A stretch of DNA of 64,000 bases, from contig NZ_CP092418.1 in assembly GCF_023716485.1 (NCBI RefSeq), positions 727,001 through 791,000 of the forward strand, read 5' to 3'. Made by a program: the position numbers and the translations under genes. Within the stretch, counting starts at the first letter, position 1, and each line of letters begins with the position of its first letter. Shown here piece by piece: positions 36,206 to 44,886 of this stretch. The notes under the pieces were generated by a model. That model did not search any database. It saw only the letters and a program-made list of their open reading frames with translations, and was not told where the DNA came from. This DNA is from Microbulbifer variabilis. GTDB taxonomy: Bacteria; Pseudomonadota; Gammaproteobacteria; Pseudomonadales; Cellvibrionaceae.

Positions 36206-36412
36206 TTAAATATCCACAGGATAGGAAACAGATAAGTCTTCAGAAATTTCTTCTGAAGACTTGTAATCATCTGAACGATTGCCCTTGCGCTTGTTTTTTT
36301 CTGTTTTCTCCTTGTTCGCCTGAGCAACGGTCATCTCATTGGTATCTTCTTTCTCCTGGGCAAATAAGTAAGAGGGTAAAAGAATGATGAGTATTAAAAT
36401 GATCTTGAACAT
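36206..36412 (-). CDS. Small secreted charged protein, 68 aa
   Basis: ATG at 36412 with AAGGAG six bases upstream, which gives MFKIILILIILLPSYLFAQE, a clean cleavable signal peptide. The mature ~48 residues are almost all charged or polar (EKTEKNKRKGNRSDDYKSSE) and end in SYPVDI. The longer frame to 36487 overlaps the upstream gene and has no start signal. No family is recognised. It sits between the SUMF1/PEGA and ExbB-like genes with 13- and 25-base gaps, so it is likely a small accessory periplasmic subunit of the same complex. The strong ribosome-binding site makes it a real gene despite its size. Confidence 0.7.
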   Translation of the reverse strand: MFKIILILIILLPSYLFAQEKEDTNEMTVAQANKEKTEKNKRKGNRSDDYKSSEEISEDLSVSYPVDI

Positions 36413-36425
36413 CTTCACTCCTTCT

Positions 36426-38516
36426 TTAATTAATCCAGCGCGCGACCCTAAATCCAATATCATTGCGGGGAGCTTCGCCATAATCACGGTAGGATAAACG
36501 CAGTTCGGTTAACCCTGAATGACGCCAGCTGGAGCCGCGAATTACATGGTAGTCGCCATCCTGTGGGCCAATCGGATTTTCTTCCAGGCGCGATGAGAGT
36601 CCGGTACCAATGGTATAGAGGTCGTGAATCCACTCAGAAACATTGCCACCCAAGTCGTATATACCAAGAGGATTTGGACTGTAACTGCCGACGGGAGCCG
36701 TGGCTGCATAGCGGTCGCTATAGGTGCGTAATACTGCCGGGACCAGCTTGGCAGCGTGGCTATCGGCATAGTTACCAGAGTTGGCACCGATAGGTAGTTC
36801 ATTGCCCCAGGGGTATTTACGCATGGTGCCTTTATCATAGCGTGCTAACCAGGCCCATTCGGCTTCTGTGGGAAGGCGATAGCCGTCTGCCGCTGAATCA
36901 AACCCAACTATTTTACCGCGCTCGGTTAGGTATACAGGGTTTAGACCTTCACGTTCACTGAGCCAGTTGCAAAATAAAGCCGCATCGGCCCAACTGACAT
37001 TGACGACAGGCAGGTTGTCATTATCCAGGCTAACTCCATTCACATGCCTTGAGGTATGCATACGTTTAAAGCGTCTGAATTCTCTGTTAGTGACTTCGGT
37101 GGCTCCGATATAAAAAGGACGATTGAGAGCGACTTGGCGCATCACCTCATTGGCACGGCGCCCTTGTTCACGTCGTGAGGATCCCATAGTGAATACAGCA
37201 TTGGGGCGCATTAACTTCATGGTTCCATTCGCGCCATGTTGATAGGATGCCGGAACCTGCTGCCAGCGAGCCTGCTCTTTGGTCAACAATACTGCGCGTA
37301 CCGTCTGCTCCAGCTTGTCGCTTGGGATTACTCTGGTATCAAATGCTTGGTAGCCATTCTTCCTCACTTCAATTTTGTGACTTTTCGTTGGGAGGTTGAA
37401 TGACTGTCCGCTTTTACCCGCATATTGCCCATCAATATAAACCTCTGCATCAGTGGGTACACTCGTTACAAATACCCTACCGTACACGGCGTTTAAGTTA
37501 ACGCTGAGATCCCGCTCCATTCCGGCGGAAAGGTCTATGGTGTGTACTACAGAGGCGTAACCTTCTTTAAAAAAGCGTAATCGATGAGCTTCTCCTGATG
37601 ACAATTCAAGTTCAAGAGGAGTGTGTCCGCGGAACTCCCCATCAACAGTTACACTGGCGCCTTCGGGAATTGAAACAACTCGTAATAGTCCATCGGCTGG
37701 GCCCAGATTTACCGTGGGAAGGGCTTGGTCCACACCGGCGGTAACGGCTATTGGGACATCGACAGTTTTATGTTCTGGTAGGGAGATGGAGACAACCCTA
37801 TCCCCTTGCACCAGCTCTGTATTGAGAGGTGTTGTGCCAAGAGTTTTTCCATTGGAGGTGACAGTGGCACCTGGGGGATTACTACTAATACGTATATTGG
37901 CCCAGGCTGGACGAAGTTTTGCTTGCAAGCGATGAGTGTTGTCGAGCCCCTCGACTTTGATTACTTGGGTATAGGGGAGATAACGATCGGAGAGAATTGT
38001 TACCCGAAGGGAACCTGGACGTATATTTTCCACCAGTCCGTTTGTATTGGGCACTTCACCGCCATTGATTATTATTTTGACTGGAACCGGGGGGTCTGTT
38101 TCAACTTGCAGATGGCCTGGCAGCTTATCCAGGGTCACTGCATGGCGGCTGTGCCCATCGCTGCCGACTTCAACCTCACCACTCTTGGATAAATAACCAT
38201 CTGCACTGATGGTGTAACTGTAGTTTCCGGGAAGCACCAGATGTCCATCTCCCAGTGGCAGGGCAAAGCCATCAATATTGACTTTTGCATTGTTAGGCAC
38301 GGTTTCAAATATGAGGGAGCGGGCGATGACTAAGTAGGTCAGCGCCAAGAGACTTAATAACAGGCAGGCCGCTACTACCAGTGCACGCTTGGACAGGAAC
38401 AGGCGAGCACGGTTAGAGCTGACTTGAACCGGTGTGAAACCTATAGGTTCGATGAGAGGTGAGTCATCGATTACAGGTTCATTATCGCGAACTGAGACCG
38501 CCTCTTTCACTGCCAT
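36426..38516 (-). CDS. Membrane-anchored PEGA-repeat protein with C-terminal SUMF1/FGE-like domain
   Basis: 696 residues. A short cytoplasmic tail, one helix at ~45-66, then a periplasmic region with about four or five PEGA-type beta repeats (~70-410; for example ISSNPPGATVTSNGKTLGTT, VVSIPEGASVTVDGEFRGHT and VTSVPTDAEVYIDGQYAGKS). Residues ~425-696 are a SUMF1/formylglycine-generating-enzyme fold: FYIGATEVTNREFRRF, VNVSWADAALFCNWLS, YRLPTEAEWAWLAR, GNVSEWIHDLY and VIRGSSWRHSG. The cysteines that give true FGE its activity near the C-terminus are missing, so it is probably a binding or structural domain. PEGA repeats suggest cell-wall or surface contact. ATG with GGGAAG upstream. 274 non-coding bases separate it from the upstream TPR gene. 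Confidence 0.85.
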   Translation of the reverse strand: MAVKEAVSVRDNEPVIDDSPLIEPIGFTPVQVSSNRARLFLSKRALVVAACLLLSLLALTYLVIARSLIFETVPNNAKVNIDGFALPLGDGHLVLPGNYSYTISADGYLSKSGEVEVGSDGHSRHAVTLDKLPGHLQVETDPPVPVKIIINGGEVPNTNGLVENIRPGSLRVTILSDRYLPYTQVIKVEGLDNTHRLQAKLRPAWANIRISSNPPGATVTSNGKTLGTTPLNTELVQGDRVVSISLPEHKTVDVPIAVTAGVDQALPTVNLGPADGLLRVVSIPEGASVTVDGEFRGHTPLELELSSGEAHRLRFFKEGYASVVHTIDLSAGMERDLSVNLNAVYGRVFVTSVPTDAEVYIDGQYAGKSGQSFNLPTKSHKIEVRKNGYQAFDTRVIPSDKLEQTVRAVLLTKEQARWQQVPASYQHGANGTMKLMRPNAVFTMGSSRREQGRRANEVMRQVALNRPFYIGATEVTNREFRRFKRMHTSRHVNGVSLDNDNLPVVNVSWADAALFCNWLSEREGLNPVYLTERGKIVGFDSAADGYRLPTEAEWAWLARYDKGTMRKYPWGNELPIGANSGNYADSHAAKLVPAVLRTYSDRYAATAPVGSYSPNPLGIYDLGGNVSEWIHDLYTIGTGLSSRLEENPIGPQDGDYHVIRGSSWRHSGLTELRLSYRDYGEAPRNDIGFRVARWIN

Positions 38517-38790
38517 TTACACTTCCCTATTGCTGTGTCGTTATGGAGTTATCGCAATAATCTGGCACCGATGAAATACGCGCCAAGGCGCATCGGGTAC
38601 CAAGGCTGGGTTGGATGTTTTTTGTGTGAAATAAAGCTTAGCTCGCTGCCACCGGAGGGTTGGCGATCAGCGAGCCGTTTGTCACAGAACACCTCTTTTC
38701 CTGTGAATGAATCTTCTGATTCATCTTAGGATTTGCCCCTTGCGAATATCTTCTTTATTGGATTTTCATCTCTCTCAGGGGTTCTTGTCT

Positions 38791-40344
38791 TCAGCTATTA
38801 TTAGCGCCGTTTACTTTCTCTGCGCACTGAATGACCACTTCGGTGACAGGTTTTCCGGGTTTTACAATGAACTCACGCCGTACATCCCGATACCCATCGC
38901 GGGTACCAATGGCTGTGTAGCGACCGGGTTTTAAGGCGATTTCTCGTTGGTCAAAATTACCCAGTCGTCCAACATGGTAAATCGTGACACTGGTACTACG
39001 ATCGGATTTGAAACGAACGGGTAGAGGTATCAGAGCTTGGGTAAGCGCATTTTCTAGGTCTTCTATTTGCTGAACTAAGCGTGGTGTTTGACCGTTTACT
39101 TTACGTGCATCGGCTAAGACAGTGCGGGCAAAGTGGTTGCGCTTACCTTCACTAAGGGTAAGGGGGTCTTTGAGTAATTCTTGTAACTGATCATCTAATT
39201 TGGCCCTGGCAGAAGAGCGTGCCTTCCCCGTAACTGCAGCAACCAGGCTACTATCCTTTTTCAACAAGGCCGTATAACTTTTAAGAGCATCACGCCAATC
39301 TTCTTTTTTTTCCTGTGAGCGTGCCAAGCTCAGTAGTTTATTAATTTTCTCCCGCTCCATACCATTTTTTGCCTGTTGTAGGCCGATGGTCGGTGCTTTA
39401 GCAGTAGGCTTTAATGCTTGCGCTTGATTGAAGAATTGTTTAGCGGATGTGTAATTTTTATCGGCAATCGCTGCGTAGCCCGAAGACATAGCCTTTTGGT
39501 AGTCTCTCTCAGTGATTTCTATTTCAACCTTTGCCAGTAATGCTTGAGCTTCAACAGTCTCAGGGTCAACCGAGAGTGATTGCTCAAGAGATGACTTAGC
39601 CTGGTCTAGGTCGGAATCGGAGTAGGCGTCTTTTGCCTGAATATATCTCCACCAGGCAGAGGGTAATTTATCGGTCCGCTCAAGCCCCTTGAGACCTCTT
39701 GGGTGATCTTTAGAGATAGTAAGTACTAGATTAAATGCATCTAGTGCAGAATCCTTATCCCCTATATCCAAAGCGCGTTTACCCTCGCTAAGGTGTAACT
39801 CAATTCGCTCGGGAATACTGTCACGCAATGTCTCTAGTGCTTGTAAGGATTCCCGGTACTTTTCCAGGGCTTGCATGAATTGTCTTTTTCGATAAAGGCT
39901 ATCAGCCTTTAGAGCTAGGTCTTCAGCGGAGTAGTAATCTTCGAATGCCCATAACTCAACTTGACGTTCTTGTAGCTCCTCTTTAAGGGCGAGAATATCT
40001 TGCAGAATTCTTTGCACATCCCTGCGTTGCTGCATGATTTCAGCATCGGAATAGGGGGATGCCTTTGCCGGATCTTCCTCTGGTGTATTTATTGTTTTGG
40101 CAACAGCCATTTTATCGGTTTGTAATTTTGGAGTTTGCACAACTTGGGGAAGTCCCCAGAAAACCCCTACCAAGCCACTGAGCATTACTGCCCCCAGCAA
40201 AAAAGGCCAGTATGAATTTTCCCTTTCCGGCTTGTCAGTTTTAGGGCTGGTTTTTTTGGGGATGCGAGCTTCCTCACCGCCAAAGCTAAACTCTGCGGGC
40301 TCGATCGGAGTTGAATCTTCCTTGGTGTTATTGCGGTGCTGCAT
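38791..40344 (-). CDS. Membrane-anchored TPR-repeat protein with PEGA-like C-terminus
   Basis: 517 residues. A cytoplasmic N-terminal tail of about 45 residues, one helix at ~46-65 and a long helical region (~100-430) with TPR-like pairs: ALKADSLYRKRQFMQALEKY, AKDAYSDSDLDQAKSSLEQS, AIADKNYTSAKQFFNQAQAL and SQEKKEDWRDALKSYTALL. The last ~70 residues are beta-rich (ALKPGRYTAIGTRDGYRDVR followed by FIVKPGKPVTEV), close to a PEGA-type repeat like those of the next gene. Predicted to be periplasmic with one anchor, it looks like a scaffold that joins the motor to other envelope parts. It is 95 bases downstream of the glycine-zipper lipoprotein. Confidence 0.8.
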   Translation of the reverse strand: MQHRNNTKEDSTPIEPAEFSFGGEEARIPKKTSPKTDKPERENSYWPFLLGAVMLSGLVGVFWGLPQVVQTPKLQTDKMAVAKTINTPEEDPAKASPYSDAEIMQQRRDVQRILQDILALKEELQERQVELWAFEDYYSAEDLALKADSLYRKRQFMQALEKYRESLQALETLRDSIPERIELHLSEGKRALDIGDKDSALDAFNLVLTISKDHPRGLKGLERTDKLPSAWWRYIQAKDAYSDSDLDQAKSSLEQSLSVDPETVEAQALLAKVEIEITERDYQKAMSSGYAAIADKNYTSAKQFFNQAQALKPTAKAPTIGLQQAKNGMEREKINKLLSLARSQEKKEDWRDALKSYTALLKKDSSLVAAVTGKARSSARAKLDDQLQELLKDPLTLSEGKRNHFARTVLADARKVNGQTPRLVQQIEDLENALTQALIPLPVRFKSDRSTSVTIYHVGRLGNFDQREIALKPGRYTAIGTRDGYRDVRREFIVKPGKPVTEVVIQCAEKVNGANNS

Positions 40345-40439
40345 AGTGATTCCGCCGTTTTATTAAGTTACCCAGTGAAGATCTTGGGTGCTTGCTAAGG
40401 GTTAAAATCCGACCGGTTTACCTCGATAAGGTCTGCACT

Positions 40440-41663
40440 TCATATACTGGTTTCGGAAGACGCTGTTTCGGCTTCATAAATTTCTTTCAAGATTTCCCGC
40501 CACTGACGATATTGGTTCTCTACTGTGCCGCTCAGGGTGACGGTGCGATCTTCCAGTTCGACAATTTGTGGTTCGACTTCAGCCTCCATCGAGTCTCCCA
40601 ATTCCTGCAGAGCTTCCAGATGCATCTTGGCATCTGCACGACGATCAAAGCCGCTCTTAATTAAATAACCGCCAGCACCAATACCTACCTGTCCCGCAGC
40701 CTGAGCACTGCCTCCTCCTGCACCGGCTGCGGCAATACCGCCGATAATGGCCGCGGCCCCCATGATGGTGTGGTTGCGGGCTTTACGCTTGAGTTCGCGC
40801 ATTTGCCGAACTTCCTCATAGCTGCGTGCTCGCCACTCTTGGTAGGGTACTTCCATGGTTTTGGCAAAAGTGCCGTAGTATTCCTGGAGTGTGTCCACAA
40901 ATAGATAATCGCGCTCACGGATTTTTCGTACTCGCTGCAACATAGGATCATTTTCTGCAGGTAGAGCGCTCAGGTAATAAATACCTTCTTGGCTTTGCTG
41001 CAGATAGCGCGTAAAGGCTTCAGGGGAAAAGCTCCTGGCGAAGCGCATCTCAGAGATAGTGCGGATTTCAGCAATCTGTTGATTGGATAGCCCTTGTCGA
41101 TAATTCAACATGTCATTGGAAACCCGGTTATAGATTCCCTGAAAGGCATCTCCTTCAGTAGGGTGCTTACGATCATAGGCGTAGTGAGAAGCGTATTCCG
41201 AATATTCCTTGGTAAACCAGCGTTGACCACGGGAATCGGTAACGGTCACTTCCATGGTGAGAATTTCACCATCGGATTGGATTATCTTTCCAGAAACTGT
41301 TACATCAATATTGGTGCGGGCAGATGGGATAACTCTCACTGCCCCCCAACCCAGGCTGGACTGCAATGAGTCGGCCAGGGTGACTGCCATAAAGCGGGAC
41401 TCAGCTTGGCGTAATTCGGGAAAGACCAGGGTGTCTTCGTCAACTTCAACAGTGTCTATACCGGGATCGAACTGGATAACGCCGACGTCCAGCAGGCGCT
41501 CTTCCGCAATATTTTTGTCCTCAATGGTGAGGGGAGTAAATGCAGTAGTTCGTACTTCGGTTGTGGTACATCCGCTAAGTAGAGTTACCAGTAACCCAGC
41601 AGTTATCAATGCGAGCCGAGCTGTAAATAAACAGCGATAGTTTTTTCGAGTTAAAAGTGCCAT
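40440..41663 (-). CDS. Lipoprotein with glycine-zipper segment
   Basis: 407 residues with lipobox LSGC in LLVTLLSGCTTTEV. The mature N-terminal third is mixed beta/alpha (RLLDVGVIQFDPGID, then DVTVSGKIIQSDGEILTMEV), which looks like a nucleotide-independent outer-membrane lipoprotein domain. A helical middle part (~200-310) is rich in Arg and Glu. A glycine-zipper-like hydrophobic stretch at ~312-345 (IGGIAAAGAGGGSAQAAG and following) could insert in the outer membrane. The end, VTLSGTVENQYRQWREILKE, resembles a BON-domain strand and helix. No specific family is assigned. It follows the poly-Ser lipoprotein by 17 bases, in the same operon. Confidence 0.75.
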   Translation of the reverse strand: MALLTRKNYRCLFTARLALITAGLLVTLLSGCTTTEVRTTAFTPLTIEDKNIAEERLLDVGVIQFDPGIDTVEVDEDTLVFPELRQAESRFMAVTLADSLQSSLGWGAVRVIPSARTNIDVTVSGKIIQSDGEILTMEVTVTDSRGQRWFTKEYSEYASHYAYDRKHPTEGDAFQGIYNRVSNDMLNYRQGLSNQQIAEIRTISEMRFARSFSPEAFTRYLQQSQEGIYYLSALPAENDPMLQRVRKIRERDYLFVDTLQEYYGTFAKTMEVPYQEWRARSYEEVRQMRELKRKARNHTIMGAAAIIGGIAAAGAGGGSAQAAGQVGIGAGGYLIKSGFDRRADAKMHLEALQELGDSMEAEVEPQIVELEDRTVTLSGTVENQYRQWREILKEIYEAETASSETSI

Positions 41664-41680
41664 CTATGCGTCCTCTGTAA

Positions 41681-42838
41681 CTACTTCGTCGCATTTTTAT
41701 ATTTTCGATACTCTTCCCAGAGCTTTTCCCGTAATTCAGGATCGGTCTCCCGTGTGGCGGCTTCACGAATTTGTCTTGCCACTACATCGTCATCGGTACC
41801 ACTGGGAATATCTGCAGGCACCACAGGCTGTGAGCCGCTGTGGTTGTACTCCCCTTGGCGCCCCTTAGTGGGTAAACCGGGGCCTGTTACCTGGCCGCTG
41901 GAATTGTTTTGCTGTGGGCCCCCGCCGCTGGGTGCTCCGCTTCCGGGTGGAGGGGGGATTTCGGCTTCCGCAGATTCAATGAGATCTTCCAGGGATTCTC
42001 CAGGTGGCGCTTCATCCATTGCCTCTTCCTCGCCCTCTTTTGAAGCGGAACCAGGCCTGTTACGGACATAGTCCCGTTCACGCAGGATCATGCCGTCGTA
42101 GCTCACCATGGTGGATTCGAAGCGGCCCTCAAGCTCTGCGACTCTCTCCGCGGCTGTACTGGGAACTTCATTGGGCGCACTGCCAGCGCGAGTAGAGCCA
42201 TTACTGGGTTGACCGTTGGTGGACGCATTGCTATTTGAGGCCGAACTACTCGACGAGGAGCTGTTCGAGGAAGAACTACTTGATGAGGAGCTACTTGAAG
42301 CCGAAGCTGTTTGCTCCTCCTCGGAGAAGTCGATCTCATCCGGTGGGGTGCCGTCCTGGCTAGAAGAGGGATCTGGAGGCGTACGTCTTTCATCCGGAGA
42401 TTGCTGTGAATCACTGTAGACAGGGGATGATGGAGAGCGATTGCGGGAATCTGCCTCCGGCATGCTATCACCTGCTGAGGGTTCACGGGAGGAACGTTGA
42501 TTTTCACTGGAAGCTGTTCCGGACTTTTGTTGGGACTCTCGCTGTGCCGTTGGCATATTCGCGCTGGGTTGGCTCGAAGAACGACTACTGGGTTGCCCAC
42601 CACTGCTACTGGACTGTGACTGGCTAGAGCTCTGTGAACTACTGCTAGAACTGCTGCTTGATGAGGCGCTGCTCTGAGACTGAGATTGCGAGCTGGAAGA
42701 GGGCATCGCCGGTGGTTGCGATTGGGTTTGCTGGCTTTTACATCCAGTAATCACTGTAGTCAGTACAACGACAGAGAACAGAGTGTGCCAGCTAATGCCC
42801 TGGCGGTGACTTTTTCGTACCGCTTTCCGAGTTGTCAT
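41681..42838 (-). CDS. Lipoprotein with long poly-serine tracts
   Basis: 385 residues. Lipobox ITGC after a hydrophobic signal (TLFSVVVLTTVITGCKSQQ), with AGGAG well placed before the ATG. Residues ~40-215 are very low in complexity: two long Ser-rich blocks with Gln, Asn and Pro. The C-terminal ~170 residues contain one short conserved-looking helix pair (AAERVAELEGRFESTMVSYD and PELREKLWEEYRKYKNATK) separated by acidic and Pro/Gly-rich linker. Poly-Ser linkers are a hallmark of secreted enzymes in marine Cellvibrionales such as Saccharophagus and Teredinibacter; here the tract would be a flexible tether from the outer membrane. The codons in the tracts are mixed, so it is a protein-level feature, not a simple DNA repeat. 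Confidence 0.75.
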   Translation of the reverse strand: MTTRKAVRKSHRQGISWHTLFSVVVLTTVITGCKSQQTQSQPPAMPSSSSQSQSQSSASSSSSSSSSSQSSSQSQSSSSGGQPSSRSSSQPSANMPTAQRESQQKSGTASSENQRSSREPSAGDSMPEADSRNRSPSSPVYSDSQQSPDERRTPPDPSSSQDGTPPDEIDFSEEEQTASASSSSSSSSSSSNSSSSSSSASNSNASTNGQPSNGSTRAGSAPNEVPSTAAERVAELEGRFESTMVSYDGMILRERDYVRNRPGSASKEGEEEAMDEAPPGESLEDLIESAEAEIPPPPGSGAPSGGGPQQNNSSGQVTGPGLPTKGRQGEYNHSGSQPVVPADIPSGTDDDVVARQIREAATRETDPELREKLWEEYRKYKNATK

Positions 42839-43004
42839 CTCTTTTCTCCTAGAAGGGCTTGGCGTTATACCGGGAGGCCGCGATCAATTCTGCGACTCCC
42901 CAGCTGCCCGGAAAATGGCTGGTGTGGAAATTTAAAAGTAGTTGTTATTTGATTATTTGCGCGCTCTCCACAACACATCACTCAGTGTCTTTTCAGTGAA
43001 TCAC

Positions 43005-44363
43005 TCAATCGAAAACAAAGCGCTGAACAATACCGCGTGTTGCTACTGCTTCACCATCTTCAAAGCGCGGCCGGAATTTGGCGCGTTTAAGTATGTTTCG
43101 GACTTTGGAGCGAATCTGTACTTTATCGGATGGGTAGGCTCTGAGGATTTTAATATTGCGTGCTTTGCCAAAGGCAGTGACATCGTAAGAAACAGTGATA
43201 TGTGAGTTGGCCAGGGCTTTGCTTTCCGATTCCAAAATCGGCAGGGCAGGAAGTGCAATCGGGCGACCAAAAATATCCTCAATTTCATCGCTGGAGGCAC
43301 CATTGTCCCACAGAGATTTATAAGCCTCTCCATAAGTGCGGCGCGCGGAATGCCATTTATTGAACATCATATACCAGTCGCCCAACTCGACTTTTGCTTT
43401 TGCAGATGCGGCCGGGGGTGATTGAGGGTTGCGCTGGTAGACATCGACGATTCGGGTAATCGCTTTTTTGCCAGTATTGAAGCTCTTCATTCGATAGTGA
43501 TCTACCATACTGCGCTGACTTACATCGGGGCCGCCGCCAAAGCTGGTATTGACGACGAGCGGCGCCTGGGCCTCTCCTTTGTAATTGGCGAGATAGTAAT
43601 TCGTTGCCTTCAGCCCGCGTAGTGCGTCCACTAGACGCAGATCGTTGGAGCCAAAATTTTTGCTGATGATATCGACCGCGAGGGTGTAGAGCTTGGTGGC
43701 GTTGATTAGGTGCTCGACCAGAGTCTCACCTTTCTTCTCAACATAAGACTGTAGGTGCCAGCGACTCAGGTTATTGATTACAGGCAACATCCGAGGATCT
43801 TTTTTACCGTAATTTTTTTCGTGCAACCAGTAGAGATACTGTTGGTTGTCGTTGGCTTCTTCCCATTGATTCAACGCAATCTGGCTTTCTATCAAGCGTT
43901 CAATCATCGGTATCTGACTGAGGGAATAGAGGCCCTCATTCACTCTATTAACTAACATTGCACGGCGGAATTCGGTGGCGGCTTCCTCATGGGCTCCAGC
44001 TTTCTGCAGTGCAGTGGCCAGGCCCAGCAGCTGTTCATCAATACCGATACCATAGGCACCATACTCAGCTTCAAGATCTTCAATGCGTTCACGGTAATAT
44101 TCGACAGCCTCTGAGGGGCGCAGCTGTCTTCGGTTTTTTTTCAGCGGTTTGGAGGCGGCTTCAATAAAGGCCTGGGGAGGGCCTTTCGGATCTGGATTCG
44201 CAGTGGCGTCATCTGCGGCAATGGCGCCGTTACACAGCAGTGCTGTGGCTGTAAACATCAAGCCGATAGCAAGGCGATTGCAGGTATCTATCTGTGTCAC
44301 GATTGAACCACTTCCATTCCGGTTTACTTTGCCCACAGCTGTGCAATAGGCCTTAGCCATCAC
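43005..44363 (-). CDS. Periplasmic repeat protein with TonB-C-like end, first gene of the envelope operon
   Basis: Up to 452 residues. The frame starts at 44363 (GTG, ATG at 44360), but a GTG at 44300 preceded by GGAAGTGG would give a typical signal peptide (RLAIGLMFTATALLCNGAIA), so the true start is uncertain. Residues ~75-340 are helical TPR/Sel1-like repeats (EQLLGLATALQKAGAHEEAA, RLIESQIALNQWEEANDN, KVELGDWYMMFNKWHSARRT). The final ~70 residues, HITVSYDVTAFGKARNIKIL to ATRGIVQRFVFD, match the TonB C-terminal pattern of two strands around a helix. A TonB-like end in an operon with an ExbB-like motor is suggestive of energy transduction. It is 166 bases upstream of the poly-Ser lipoprotein and probably cotranscribed. 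Confidence 0.72.
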   Translation of the reverse strand: MMAKAYCTAVGKVNRNGSGSIVTQIDTCNRLAIGLMFTATALLCNGAIAADDATANPDPKGPPQAFIEAASKPLKKNRRQLRPSEAVEYYRERIEDLEAEYGAYGIGIDEQLLGLATALQKAGAHEEAATEFRRAMLVNRVNEGLYSLSQIPMIERLIESQIALNQWEEANDNQQYLYWLHEKNYGKKDPRMLPVINNLSRWHLQSYVEKKGETLVEHLINATKLYTLAVDIISKNFGSNDLRLVDALRGLKATNYYLANYKGEAQAPLVVNTSFGGGPDVSQRSMVDHYRMKSFNTGKKAITRIVDVYQRNPQSPPAASAKAKVELGDWYMMFNKWHSARRTYGEAYKSLWDNGASSDEIEDIFGRPIALPALPILESESKALANSHITVSYDVTAFGKARNIKILRAYPSDKVQIRSKVRNILKRAKFRPRFEDGEAVATRGIVQRFVFD

Positions 44364-44886
44364 GCAGGGGTGTGGATCTCGTCTCCGCCCGATCGCCGGA
44401 AAACCGACAGATACGGTGGAAGCTCTCTCCTGAAATGTGGTTCTGTTACAACTCTGAAGGCACGTCTTTTTTACTCATAGCCGCTCAGAGAAGCCGCATC
44501 CGGAGGCTTATTTTTGCGCTCCTGGCTGCGTATTAAACAGTATAGCCAGCACAGTCTGTCATCAGAGGGATTGTGACGGAGACTTCAACCAACCGGTGAA
44601 TAGGTTACCGGGATGCCTGCGGGCACTCTTTCGGTTTAGCAGCTGGGGAGAAATAGCAGTGCCGAAGGTCGGCAAGTAAGTGCCAAAAATTTTTAGAGTA
44701 AATTTAAGTGACTACTCGATGGCTTTGCGCTGCAGGGGTAAGAACAGGAGTATTTGGATTTTCATCCTATATGAATAGGTTTGATTAGGTGAAAACGGCT
44801 AAAGCCATGGGGTCTGTGGTCACTACATTTGGATTGCTGGCCGGCAGGCGCCATAATCAGCCGATTCGAATGAGAGGAGAGTGCCG
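44364..44886. promoter_or_regulatory. Divergent promoter region of the envelope operon and ilvE
   Basis: 523 bases between divergent starts. No coding frame is convincing. It must contain the promoter of the 15 kb minus-strand cluster and that of ilvE. A short imperfect hairpin with following Ts (AAGCC...GGCTT, ATTTTT; about 44493-44517) could be an attenuator or chance. No operator or riboswitch was recognised. Confidence 0.4.

Noticed and set aside
42216..42419. Acidic plus-strand frame opposite the poly-Ser lipoprotein
   Set aside because: Made of the complement of serine codons; no ribosome-binding site and the minus-strand gene is clearly real.
29106..44363. Zorya-type antiphage system (MotA/ExbB-like channel with partners)
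   Set aside because: No OmpA-type ZorB, no ZorC/ZorD helicase-nuclease or ZorE; the partners are vWA proteins, lipoproteins and an M48 protease, so an envelope role fits better.
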